16,334 bases of DNA from Lachnospiraceae bacterium UBA4317 (GCA_002394525.1 DGUF01000288.1:3609-19942), one strand, 5' to 3'; positions 1 to 6,310 are shown, counted from the first letter of the stretch. The notes: a model not told the origin generated them from the letters alone. Made by a program: numbers and translations.

Positions 1-51
1 TGTCACACCTGTCCCCTTGTCACACAGAGTACCTGCCCCATGTCACACCGG
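1..51. repeat. Dispersed TGTCACAC / CTGTCCCC intergenic repeat, window-edge copy
   Basis: The first 51 bases contain TGTCACAC three times, interleaved with CTGTCCCC and a diverged CCTGCCCC. The same words form the repeat block at 11687-11816, where the consensus reads ACAGAGTGCCTGTCCCC followed by TTGTCACAC. This copy is in the orientation of the right arm of that block and is diverged (ACAGAGTACCTGCCCC). No gene covers it. It may extend beyond the window start. Confidence 0.7.
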
Positions 52-83
52 AGTGAGCCGAAGAACCATCCCTTGTTTAAATG

Positions 84-92
84 TGGTATACT
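84..92 (+). promoter_or_regulatory. Putative extended -10 promoter of the nudix-mobB gene
   Basis: TGG-TATACT is a good extended -10 element (TGn followed by a TATAAT-like hexamer). I see no convincing -35 hexamer at 17 bp upstream. The expected start of transcription is near base 99, inside a 14-bp tandem duplication, about 47 bases before the start codon at 146. Confidence 0.5.
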
Positions 93-97
93 AATAC

Positions 98-125
98 AAA
101 AAATGTATCTGAAAAAATGTATCTG
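98..125 (+). repeat. Exact 14-bp tandem duplication in the 5' leader
   Basis: The unit AAAAAATGTATCTG occurs twice head to tail (98-111 and 112-125). It lies between the putative -10 and the ribosome binding site of the nudix-mobB gene, so it would be transcribed. It looks like a replication-slippage duplication. Confidence 0.85.
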
Positions 126-145
126 AGAACTTTTCGGGGAAGGAA

Positions 146-1084
146 ATGAAAATCATCAGAGTTGTTGCAGCAGTCATCAGAGACAGGGACCGGATCTTTG
201 CCACGGCGCGGGGATACGGCGCTTATAAGGGGAGCTGGGAGTTTCCTGGCGGCAAAATCGAACCGGGAGAAACCCCGCAGGAGGCCCTTGTGAGGGAAAT
301 CCGGGAGGAACTGGACACGGAGATCGTGGTCGGGAACCTGATTGATACGATTGAATATGATTATCCGGAATTCCACCTGTCCATGGACTGCTTCTGGTGC
401 ACGGTCAGGGAGGGACATCTGACACTGAAGGAGGCGGAGGCCTCCAGGTGGCTGACTGCGGATACCATCGACAGCGTGGACTGGCTGCCGGCCGACCGGA
501 GTCTGATCGACAGGATTCGTATGGATTTGAGCAGAGCTGAGAAAGCAGAGAAGATTCAGTGTTTTGCCGCTGTCTGCGGTGTCAAGAACAGTGGGAAGAC
601 TACGCTGACGCAGGAGCTGGTGCGGATTTTTTCCGCGCGGGGACTGAAGACCGCCGTGATCAAGCACGACGGGCACGCTTTTGACTGCGATTTTCCGGGG
701 ACGGACAGCTATCGCTTTGTGGAGGCGGGAGCCTGCGGGGCAGCGGTCTTTTCCGGGGACCAGATCTTTATAAGGAAGCGGGGAAGCTATCCGGGGCCGG
801 AGGACAGCAAGGGCCTCCAGGAGATCCTGGACCGCCTGATCGATGCCTTTCCGGAGGCGGATGTGGTCCTGGCGGAGGGCCTGAAGGGACTGCCGGTCCC
901 CAAGCTGGAGGTCGTGCGCGGGGAGATCTCAAGGGCCCCCGTGTCCAATCCGGCGGGCCGGTTTCTGGTCGTGTCCGACCTTGCGGAGGATGAAATCGGG
1001 GAGAGGACCCTGCCCTTCGGGGAGCTGGATGCGGTCGCGGACCTGATCCTGGAGCATGGCCGGCGGTCTCTGCGGCTTCAGTAA
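146..1084 (+). CDS. mobB: Nudix hydrolase (MutT-like) fused to MobB (molybdopterin-guanine dinucleotide synthesis)
   Basis: A 312-residue protein with two complete domains. Residues 1 to about 129 are a MutT-like Nudix hydrolase. The Nudix box has G36, E42, R50-E51 and E54-E55 in register; the usual glycine near its end is D57. Residues about 137-308 are MobB, with a P-loop GVKNSGKTTL at 145-154 and the KHDGH motif near 173-177. MobB is a GTP-binding partner of MobA in forming the guanine dinucleotide molybdenum cofactor. MutT-type enzymes hydrolyse nucleoside triphosphates such as 8-oxo-dGTP. The start follows a GGGGAAGGA ribosome binding site. mobA starts 46 bases downstream, which supports the MobB call. 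The reading frame is continuous across the junction, so this is not two adjacent genes. The true substrate of the Nudix half is unknown. No other cofactor-synthesis genes are in the window. Confidence 0.92.
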   Translation: MKIIRVVAAVIRDRDRIFATARGYGAYKGSWEFPGGKIEPGETPQEALVREIREELDTEIVVGNLIDTIEYDYPEFHLSMDCFWCTVREGHLTLKEAEASRWLTADTIDSVDWLPADRSLIDRIRMDLSRAEKAEKIQCFAAVCGVKNSGKTTLTQELVRIFSARGLKTAVIKHDGHAFDCDFPGTDSYRFVEAGACGAAVFSGDQIFIRKRGSYPGPEDSKGLQEILDRLIDAFPEADVVLAEGLKGLPVPKLEVVRGEISRAPVSNPAGRFLVVSDLAEDEIGERTLPFGELDAVADLILEHGRRSLRLQ

Positions 1085-1130
1085 GGGGAAACCTGAACAG
1101 GAAATTCCCGGACAGGAGAGAATCTTTTTT

Positions 1131-1859
1131 ATGAAAGAATTGTATGCGGACTGCTGTGCTGTCCTGCTTCGCGGGGGCAGGAGCCGGCGGATGGGGACAG
1201 ACAAGGCCCTCCTGCCGTGGAAGGGCATGACCTTTCTGGAAGCTGTCGCCCGGCAGCTGGACCCCTTTGAAGAAAAATACCTGTCGGTCTCCGCGGACCA
1301 GGCGGCGGGAACCTCCGGTGGGATGTCCGGAGAAATATCCGGGATCAGTGAGGCAGTGTCCGGTGGAATCTCCGGAGAGACGCCTGCGCCCTGCGGGAAA
1401 GTGTCCCCGGGGTCCGGAAAAGGAGAGGTCGGCCCCTTTTCGGACTGGGTCCTGCTGCCGGACCGGGTGGCGGACTGCGGCCCGGCCGGCGGGATCTATA
1501 CAGCTCTGGCGGTCTGCCGGGCGGACTGGGCCCTGGTGGCCTCCTGCGATATTCCTGCGGTCCGGCGCAGCCTCTTTGAAGTGCTCCTCAGGAACCGGGC
1601 GGAGGACACGGACATCGTATATCCTCTGACTCCGGACGGGCACATGCATATGACCTGCGCCCTCTATCATAAAAGCCTGCTGTCCCTGCTGGAGCGGCAG
1701 ATCCGGGCGGGGGACTACCGCCTGCGCAGGCTGGCGGAGCTCTCCAGGTCCAGGGCGGTCGGGCTGACAGATCCGGGCCTTGCCGGCATGCTGGCCAATA
1801 TCAACACCCGGGAGGAGCTGGCGGAGGCTTTGAGCAGAGAACCCGGAAGCCTCTCCTGA
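1131..1859 (+). CDS. mobA: Molybdenum cofactor guanylyltransferase MobA
   Basis: A 242-residue nucleotidyltransferase predicted to transfer GMP from GTP onto molybdopterin. The N-terminal signature GGRSRRMGTDKALL lies at about residues 15-28. CGPAGGI (116-122), ASCDIP (137-142) and NINT (223-226) match the substrate and metal-binding regions of the family. The canonical LAGG of the signature reads LRGG here. Residues about 57-104 are a Gly/Ser-rich, repetitive insertion (repeated SGG and SGE words) where family members usually have a short loop. A reading frame continues upstream to 1056, but the ATG at 1131 is preferred: it follows GGACAGGAGAG, gives the normal MobA N terminus and does not overlap the previous gene. 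It is probably cotranscribed with nudix-mobB. Confidence 0.93.
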   Translation: MKELYADCCAVLLRGGRSRRMGTDKALLPWKGMTFLEAVARQLDPFEEKYLSVSADQAAGTSGGMSGEISGISEAVSGGISGETPAPCGKVSPGSGKGEVGPFSDWVLLPDRVADCGPAGGIYTALAVCRADWALVASCDIPAVRRSLFEVLLRNRAEDTDIVYPLTPDGHMHMTCALYHKSLLSLLERQIRAGDYRLRRLAELSRSRAVGLTDPGLAGMLANINTREELAEALSREPGSLS

Positions 1860-1933
1860 GGTCCCGGGTTTCAAAAAACACCTCTCCTGAGACCAGGAGG
1901 GGGCAAAAACGCCTCTCCTGAGGTCCCGGGTTT
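1849..1933 (+). repeat. 23-bp direct repeat with a partial middle copy at the mobA 3' end
   Basis: GCCTCTCCTGAGGTCCCGGG plus TTT occurs at 1849-1871 and again at 1911-1933. A partial copy starting CCTCTCCTGAGA lies at 1880-1891. Each full copy is followed within one base by an A-run. The first copy overlaps the last codons and stop of mobA. An AACCCGG / CCGGGTT inverted pair (1840-1846 and 1864-1870) could form a hairpin, but no T-run follows on the plus strand, so it is not called a terminator. Confidence 0.8.
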
Positions 1934-1972
1934 TAAAAAAATATCTTTCGGCAGTTGGAAAAGGGGGAAATG

Positions 1973-2431
1973 ATGGCAAATGCTTTCAGGGATCTTTTAC
2001 AGAACAGGATCCTGATCACGGGCGCCTGCGCCTGGGCGGTCTCACAGGTTCTGAAGATCCTGATCCATATGATCATACACAGGGAGTTTGTCCTGGAGCG
2101 TCTGTTCGGAGACGGGGGAATGCCCAGCAGCCACTCGGCGACCGTGACCAGTGTCGCTGTGACCGCGGGTCTGGAGTGCGGCCTGGGATCGGCGGTTTTC
2201 GGCGTGGCTGCCATCATGGCCATCGTCGTCATGCACGACGCCATGGGGGTGCGCCTGGAGACCGGCAAGCAGGCCCGGGCCATCAACGAGATCATAGAGC
2301 ATCTCCTAAACGCGGATGCGGTCGACCTGACGCCGGACCAGGTCCTCAAGGAATTTGTGGGACATACTCCGCTGCAGGTGGCGGCGGGATTTCTGCTGGG
2401 CCTGGTCATCGCCCTTGTCATGAATCTGTAG
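1973..2431 (+). CDS. DUF212 / YuiD-like divergent PAP2 family membrane protein
   Basis: A 152-residue small membrane protein of the group annotated as divergent PAP2 (acid phosphatase/vanadium haloperoxidase related, DUF212), close to the length of B. subtilis YuiD. The signature GDGGMPSSHSA is at about residues 46-56, and MHDAMGVRLETGKQA at about 87-101. Hydrophobic segments lie at about 12-35, 55-85 and 133-151. PSSH resembles the phosphatase motif of PAP2 enzymes, but catalysis has not been established for this subgroup to my knowledge. The ATG at 1973 is preferred because GGGGG at 1963-1967 gives a 5-base spacing; ATG 1970 and TTG 1955 are in-frame alternatives. It converges on the MATE gene, with 72 bases between the stops and no clear terminator. 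Confidence 0.9.
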   Translation: MANAFRDLLQNRILITGACAWAVSQVLKILIHMIIHREFVLERLFGDGGMPSSHSATVTSVAVTAGLECGLGSAVFGVAAIMAIVVMHDAMGVRLETGKQARAINEIIEHLLNADAVDLTPDQVLKEFVGHTPLQVAAGFLLGLVIALVMNL

Positions 2432-2503
2432 ACTGCAGGGCAGACCTGAGGACTCATGACAAGAGGCGGGACAGGATCCTGATACAGGCCGGAAACCTCA
2501 AGG

Positions 2504-3952
2504 TCACGCGCCGGCCTGGGCGTGTCCGGCGGCAAGATCCGGGGTCTCTTGGGTGTTTTCCATGCTGTCCAGTTCCCTGTATGTCTTGCGGATCAGGATG
2601 AAGGCGATCACAAAGGTCAGGAGATCGGAGACCGGCATGGAGTAGAGGACGCCATCGAGACCAAAGAAGCGGGGGAGCAGGAGAGCAAAGCCGACGCCGA
2701 AGACGATCTCACGGACCATGGAGAGGACCGTGGATTCAAGCGCCTTGCCCATGGCCTGGAGGAAGATGAAGCAGGCCTTGTTGATGCAGGCAAAGACCAC
2801 CATACACAGGTAGATACGGAAGGCCTTGACGGCAAAGTCCGTGTAACAGGCGCTCTCGTTGGCGGCGCCGAAGATTTTGATCAGCTGGCCGGGCAGGAGC
2901 TCAACGATGAGGAAGGCGGCTGCCCCGACGGCTGCCTCGGCGGTCAGGAGCCTGGAAAAGAGCTCTTTGACGCGGCCGGTCAGACCTGCCCCCATATTGT
3001 AGCCCACGATGGGGATGCAGCCGGCGGCCATGCCGACCACGATGGAGATCACGATCTGGAAGAACTTCATGACGATGCCCACGACGGCCATGGGGATCTG
3101 GGCGTACTGCTCGAGGCCGAAAACAGGATCCAGGGCCCCGTAGTGGCGGATCATGTTGTTGATCGCGGCCATGGCGGCGACCAGGGAGATCTGGGAGAGG
3201 AAACTGGTCAGGCCCAGGAGCAGGGTCTTTTTACAGACCGGTATGCTCAGCATCAGGTCTGTGCGGGAGGGGCGGACAAGCTTCATGTTGACCAGGTACC
3301 AGACAGCCAGGACTGCTGTTGCGACCTGGCCCAGGACCGTCGCGACGGCCGCACCCATCATGCCCCAGCGGAAGATAAAGATAAAGACCGGATCCAGGAT
3401 CATGTTGATGACGGCTCCTGCCAGGGTAGAGGCCATGGCGAAGCGGGGGCTGCCGTCGGCCCGGATGATGGGATTCATGGCCTGGCCGAACATGTAGAAG
3501 GGGATCCCCAGCGTAATGTAGAAGAAATATTCGCTCGAATGGCGGAAGGTCTCCGCGTTGACAGTCCCTCCGAACATGGAGATGATCTGCCGGCTGAAAA
3601 TGAGATAGAGGCCGGAAAGAACCAGGCTGCCTATGAGGACCATGACGATCGCGTTGCCAACGCTCTTTGTGGCATCTGAAGCCCGCTTCATACCGAGGCT
3701 CAGGCTGACAAAAGCGCAGGCGCCGTCCCCGATCATGACAGCGATCGCCAGAGCAATGACTGTCAGCGGGAAAACGACGGTATTGGCCGCATTTCCGTAG
3801 GACCCCAGATAAGAGGCGTTCGCGATGAAGATCTGGTCAACGATATTATAGAGGGCGCCGACCAGAAGAGAGATGATGCAGGGGATCGAATAGCGGCGCA
3901 TAAGGATGCCGATCCGCTCTTCCCCCAGAAAACTGTTTGCTGTCTTTTCCAT
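2504..3952 (-). CDS. MATE family multidrug/cation antiporter (MepA-like)
   Basis: A 482-residue polytopic transporter of the MATE family, which exports drugs or metabolites in exchange for Na+ or H+. The N-terminal stretch RRYSIPCIISLLVGALYNIVD followed by QIFIA is typical of MepA-like clostridial MATE proteins, and about 12 hydrophobic segments are visible. The start is fixed by AAGGAG seven bases upstream of the ATG at 3952. The frame remains open upstream to 4111, giving a 535-codon alternative, but that extension runs through a transcription terminator hairpin and lacks a ribosome binding site. The C terminus is charged (DSMENTQETPDL). The gene is alone on the minus strand with its own promoter and a roughly 190-base structured leader, so its expression is probably conditional. 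The substrate cannot be read from the sequence. Confidence 0.95.
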   Translation of the reverse strand: MEKTANSFLGEERIGILMRRYSIPCIISLLVGALYNIVDQIFIANASYLGSYGNAANTVVFPLTVIALAIAVMIGDGACAFVSLSLGMKRASDATKSVGNAIVMVLIGSLVLSGLYLIFSRQIISMFGGTVNAETFRHSSEYFFYITLGIPFYMFGQAMNPIIRADGSPRFAMASTLAGAVINMILDPVFIFIFRWGMMGAAVATVLGQVATAVLAVWYLVNMKLVRPSRTDLMLSIPVCKKTLLLGLTSFLSQISLVAAMAAINNMIRHYGALDPVFGLEQYAQIPMAVVGIVMKFFQIVISIVVGMAAGCIPIVGYNMGAGLTGRVKELFSRLLTAEAAVGAAAFLIVELLPGQLIKIFGAANESACYTDFAVKAFRIYLCMVVFACINKACFIFLQAMGKALESTVLSMVREIVFGVGFALLLPRFFGLDGVLYSMPVSDLLTFVIAFILIRKTYRELDSMENTQETPDLAAGHAQAGA

Positions 3953-3968
3953 ATTTGACTCCTTTCTG

Positions 3969-4011
3969 AAAAAAAACGTGTGGATGGAAGGCTTATGCCT
4001 CCGGCCACACG
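3969..4011 (-). terminator. Intrinsic terminator (attenuator) just upstream of the MATE ribosome binding site
   Basis: On the minus strand, CGTGTGG (4011-4005) pairs with CCACACG (3983-3977). A smaller inner stem closes on a TTAT loop (3996-3993), and eight consecutive T follow (3976-3969). This is a strong rho-independent terminator placed about 17 bases before the MATE start codon and after the predicted promoter. A terminator there only makes sense as a conditional one. Confidence 0.85.
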
Positions 4012-4145
4012 CTTTTGCTTTCAGAACATCACTTCCGCGGATCCGGCCGGGACTCTGTCCCCGGGGACGCGGATGGAAGAACATTTGTATAAAAAAGAGT
4101 GTGGCACGCAACCGGACTTACGCAGTTGACTGCCACACGTTGTTG
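4012..4145 (-). promoter_or_regulatory. Structured leader RNA of the MATE gene, candidate riboswitch or attenuator
   Basis: The transcript predicted to start near 4145 first forms a hairpin whose outer stem is GTGTGGCA (4138-4131) with TGCCACAC (4106-4099). CAAC/GTTG can pair inside it, and TCTTTTTT follows (4098-4091), so it is terminator-like itself. Next comes a G+C-rich region (about 4030-4080) with CTTCC/GGAAG and ATCCG/CGGAT closing pairs. The 3' arm TGCCACAC is complementary to the 5' arm of the downstream terminator (GCGTGTGG), which gives mutually exclusive terminator and antiterminator folds. I could not match it to a riboswitch class I know. Confidence 0.6.
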
Positions 4146-4151
4146 ACTATG

Positions 4152-4180
4152 ATTATAGGAAAAGGGAGAATTTAATTCAA
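4152..4180 (-). promoter_or_regulatory. Sigma-A type promoter of the MATE gene
   Basis: On the minus strand, TTGAAT (4180-4175) and TATAAT (4157-4152) are separated by exactly 17 bases. The predicted start near 4145 leaves a leader of roughly 190 bases before the start codon at 3952. Confidence 0.75.
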
Positions 4181-4376
4181 CGGGGATTTTTCTGAAAAAT
4201 GGTTGAAAAATAACCGTGTCCTATTGTGAGAATGACCAATAATCGGGTTTTATGAGCTGTCTGTGACATATGTGTGACAGGAGAGAGTGTATGATATGTA
4301 ACAAAGGATCACATTCAGGCCCACCTGAAACGATACGGTCCGCTCAGGTTTTCAGATAGTATTGAAATAATGTATA
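4181..4376. other. Intergenic region between divergent promoters, no gene seen
   Basis: This AT-richer stretch separates the MATE promoter from the promoter at 4377. No reading frame with a ribosome binding site is visible. It contains two direct TGTGACA words (4262-4268 and 4273-4279) spaced 11 bases apart and flanked by CTGTC/GACAG, which could bind a regulator, but that is only a possibility. Confidence 0.4.
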
Positions 4377-4385
4377 TGCTATAAT
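4377..4385 (+). promoter_or_regulatory. Extended -10 promoter of the phosphoesterase/PrsW operon
   Basis: TGC-TATAAT is a perfect extended -10 element. The nearest -35-like word (TTGAAA at 4362) is only 12 bases upstream, so recognition probably rests on the extended -10. Transcription would start near 4392, at the base of the stem-loop at 4393-4430. Confidence 0.7.
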
Positions 4386-4392
4386 AAACTAT

Positions 4393-4430
4393 CTTTCCGC
4401 GGTGATCAGTCGAGATCAGTCGACGGAAAG
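4393..4430 (+). promoter_or_regulatory. 5'-end stem-loop containing a 10-bp tandem repeat
   Basis: CTTTCCG (4393-4399) pairs with CGGAAAG (4424-4430). The loop holds GATCAGTCGA twice in tandem (4404-4413, 4414-4423). The predicted transcript would begin almost exactly at this stem, so it may protect the 5' end of the mRNA. No T-run follows, so it is not a terminator. Confidence 0.6.
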
Positions 4431-4475
4431 GCAGCAGGATCCTCAAGGACGGAGATCCCGGGAAAGGAGAAAGAT

Positions 4476-4670
4476 ATGAATGAAGACAGAAAGCTTGACG
4501 ATTCTCTTCTGGAGAAGGCCGACGGCGGAGTTGGACTCCTGGATTTGGGGGTCCGCATGGCACGAAACGATGATTTCAAGCGGATCATGGATAAAAAATC
4601 CGAGATGCTGCAGAAGGAACAGAAGCCAGGACTTCATACAGATGACGAGAAGGAAATCAAGAAACAGTGA
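4476..4670 (+). CDS. Small charged protein with a double-glycine-like N-terminal motif
   Basis: A 64-residue protein that I do not recognise. It has a good ribosome binding site (GGGAAAGGAGA, 7 bases before the ATG) and lies between a promoter and a conserved gene, so it is very likely translated. The N terminus reads LDDSLLEKADGG (residues 7-18), resembling the leader of double-glycine exported peptides. The rest is highly charged (many K, E and D; about residues 26-64) with no cysteine and no membrane segment. Its stop TGA overlaps a GTG start of the next gene, suggesting translational coupling. No peptide transporter or modification enzyme lies nearby, so a bacteriocin role is unsupported. 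Confidence 0.75.
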   Translation: MNEDRKLDDSLLEKADGGVGLLDLGVRMARNDDFKRIMDKKSEMLQKEQKPGLHTDDEKEIKKQ

Positions 4671-5176
4671 GCGCCATGAAGATACTGATCGTAAGTGATT
4701 CACATGGTCAGCATGACCTGGTGCGGCGGGCGATCGGGCAGGAGGCTCCGATCGATATGCTGATCCACGCGGGAGATGTGGAGGGGGACCTGGAACGGGT
4801 CCTGGGCGACAAAAGAGAATATGAGATCCGGGCGGTGGCCGGGAATATGGACTGGTCCGACAGACTGGAGGACGAGCTCTGTTTCCCGGTCTCCGGTCAT
4901 GTCATCTATCTGACCCACGGACACCGGCTGGGCGTCCACGGCGGGACATACAGGCTCACTGAGAGGGCGCGCAAAAAGGGGGCGGATATAGCGATCTACG
5001 GCCATACACATATTCCGGACTACGGGACGGAGGAAGGTGTGACTGTGATCAACCCCGGCAGTATCGCCAAACCCAGGCAGCAGGGCTGGCACAAGACCTA
5101 TGCGGTCCTGACGATCGATGAGGAGGGCAGGTTTGACGTCGAGTTCAAGAGCCTTCCCCGGCTGCCGTTTTTTTAG
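4667..5176 (+). CDS. YfcE/MJ0936-type metallophosphoesterase
   Basis: A 169-residue calcineurin-like phosphodiesterase of the YfcE/MJ0936 group, predicted cytoplasmic and binding two metals. All metal ligands are visible: D11 and H13 in VSDSHG, D37 in HAGDVEG, N60 in AGNMD, H84 in THGH, and H113/H115 in YGHTH. VINPGSIAKPR near the C terminus is typical of the family. Members hydrolyse phosphodiesters in vitro; the natural substrate is usually unknown. GTG at 4667 overlaps the previous stop (GTGA) and lies 12 bases after AGGA, so it is used here. ATG at 4676 gives the more standard MKILIVSDSHG start and is equally possible. It is the middle gene of an operon with the small protein before and the PrsW-like protease after. 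Confidence 0.93.
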   Translation: MSAMKILIVSDSHGQHDLVRRAIGQEAPIDMLIHAGDVEGDLERVLGDKREYEIRAVAGNMDWSDRLEDELCFPVSGHVIYLTHGHRLGVHGGTYRLTERARKKGADIAIYGHTHIPDYGTEEGVTVINPGSIAKPRQQGWHKTYAVLTIDEEGRFDVEFKSLPRLPFF

Positions 5177-5194
5177 TCAACGTGTGAGGTTACT

Positions 5195-5887
5195 ATGAGT
5201 ATTATTTTTGCAATCAGCGTGCTGCCGCCCCTCTACCTTCTGTGGAAGGTATATCAGGCGGACGAGATCGAAAAGGAGCCTGCCGGCCTCCTGATCAGAA
5301 TATTTGTCCTGGGCGCACTTTCGACGATCCCCGCGTCGTTTCTGGAGATGGCCGGGAGCTCGGTGTGCTCCATGCTCATACCGCAGGGGGGCAGGCTTTT
5401 CAACCTGGTCTTCTTTTTCATCGTCGTCGGAGGCGCGGAGGAGCTGGTCAAATTCCTGGCCATGAGGATCGCGACATGGAGAAGTCCGGAGTTCAATTAC
5501 GTCTTTGACGGCGTCGTCTACGGTGTGACTGCCTCTCTGGGTTTTGCTGCACTGGAAAACATCCTCTATGTCATGGAAGGCGGACTGGTCACGGCGGGAG
5601 TCCGCGCCTTTACCTCGATCCCCCTGCATTGCATCACGGGCATTTTTATGGGCCACTACTACGGGATCGCGAAATCGGCAGACCTGCTGGGCCAGCCGCA
5701 GATCCGGAACCGCATGCTCGGCAGGGCGATCCTGATCCCCCTGGTGATCCATGGGGCCTATGATTTCATCGCGTCCGACGGAAGCGAGCTTCTGCTCATA
5801 GTGTTCCTGGCCTATATCCTTCTGATGGACTACGTAGCCCTGCGGGCCCTCAACCAGTATTCGAAGAATGACCTGCGCATGTTCTGA
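5195..5887 (+). CDS. PrsW family intramembrane metalloprotease
   Basis: A 230-residue multi-pass membrane protein with the hallmark motifs of the PrsW/CPBP-like glutamic-type intramembrane proteases: EELVK (82-86), FDGVVYG (104-110), E121-N122, H145 in a membrane segment, and HGAYDF (186-191). In B. subtilis, PrsW performs the first cleavage of the anti-sigma factor RsiW. Here no sigma or anti-sigma gene is adjacent, so the substrate is unknown. It starts 18 bases after the phosphoesterase stop, and GTGAGGT provides a weak ribosome binding site. It is the last gene of its operon and is followed by a strong terminator. Confidence 0.93.
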   Translation: MSIIFAISVLPPLYLLWKVYQADEIEKEPAGLLIRIFVLGALSTIPASFLEMAGSSVCSMLIPQGGRLFNLVFFFIVVGGAEELVKFLAMRIATWRSPEFNYVFDGVVYGVTASLGFAALENILYVMEGGLVTAGVRAFTSIPLHCITGIFMGHYYGIAKSADLLGQPQIRNRMLGRAILIPLVIHGAYDFIASDGSELLLIVFLAYILLMDYVALRALNQYSKNDLRMF

Positions 5888-5903
5888 GGACCTGATCTCA
5901 GAA

Positions 5904-5933
5904 AAGCTTTTATTATCAAAGCCTTTATTATCA
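5904..5933 (+). repeat. 15-bp tandem duplication with one mismatch after the PrsW gene
   Basis: AAGCTTTTATTATCA (5904-5918) is followed directly by AAGCCTTTATTATCA (5919-5933). It lies between the stop codon and the terminator, so it sits in the 3' untranslated region. Confidence 0.8.
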
Positions 5934-5945
5934 CTGTATGATCAA

Positions 5946-5973
5946 ATGCCGGGAGAATGCTCCCGGCATTTTT
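5946..5973 (+). terminator. Rho-independent terminator of the phosphoesterase/PrsW operon
   Basis: ATGCCGGGA (5946-5954) pairs perfectly with TCCCGGCAT (5961-5969) around a six-base loop. Five T end the structure (5969-5973). Confidence 0.92.
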
Positions 5974-6112
5974 ACAGGGGGCGGTCTGTTTGGATTGCGG
6001 TCTGCGGTCGGTGCGGTCTGCACAGAATGCGGGCTTTGGGCAACCTGAAAACTGACGGATAATTTGCTGGAAATGCCGAAATAATCGGACTTAAATCTTT
6101 TTGAAAATTTTG

Positions 6113-6141
6113 TTGACATCAGCGGGCAAGTGGGGTATAGT
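6113..6141 (+). promoter_or_regulatory. Strong promoter of the tRNA-Gly pair
   Basis: A perfect TTGACA (6113-6118) and TATAGT (6136-6141) are separated by 17 bases. Transcription should begin near 6148, about 26 bases before the first tRNA. Confidence 0.88.
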
Positions 6142-6173
6142 ATCTATTGTCCGCTGAGGACGGCAACAGAAAT

Positions 6174-6246
6174 GCGATAGTAGTACAGTTGGTAGTACGC
6201 CACCTTGCCAAGGTGGAGGTCGCGAGTTCGAGCCTCGTCTATCGCT
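6174..6246 (+). tRNA. tRNA-Gly (anticodon GCC), first copy
   Basis: A 73-base cloverleaf: acceptor stem GCGATAG/CTATCGC with discriminator T; D stem GTAC/GTAC; anticodon stem CCACC/GGTGG with loop TTGCCAA (anticodon GCC); T arm GCGAG-TTCGAGC-CTCGT. The 3' CCA is not encoded. Identical to the second copy. Confidence 0.97.
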
Positions 6247-6310
6247 CTTGTGAATTGAAAGATTCGCTTCAGGCTGAAAACAGTACATGTTTGGCCGGAA
6301 AAATAAATAT

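Noticed and set aside
1840..1880. Intrinsic terminator of mobA
   Set aside because: The AACCCGG/CCGGGTT pair is followed by TTCAAAAAA rather than a T-run, so it lacks the required tail on the plus strand.
2522..3679. 385-codon plus-strand frame opposite the MATE gene
   Set aside because: Its Asp/Gly/His-rich low-complexity product is the complement of membrane-segment codons. The MATE frame is unambiguous.
3953..4111. In-frame N-terminal extension of the MATE protein to a 535-residue form
   Set aside because: The extension reads through a transcription terminator hairpin and an AAGGAG ribosome binding site, has no ribosome binding site of its own, and adds an arginine/proline-rich stretch not found in MATE proteins.
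4257..4280. CRP-like site TGTGA-N6-TGTGA
   Set aside because: The two halves are direct, not inverted, repeats, and CRP-type regulation is not expected for this kind of organism. Kept only as a possible regulator site.
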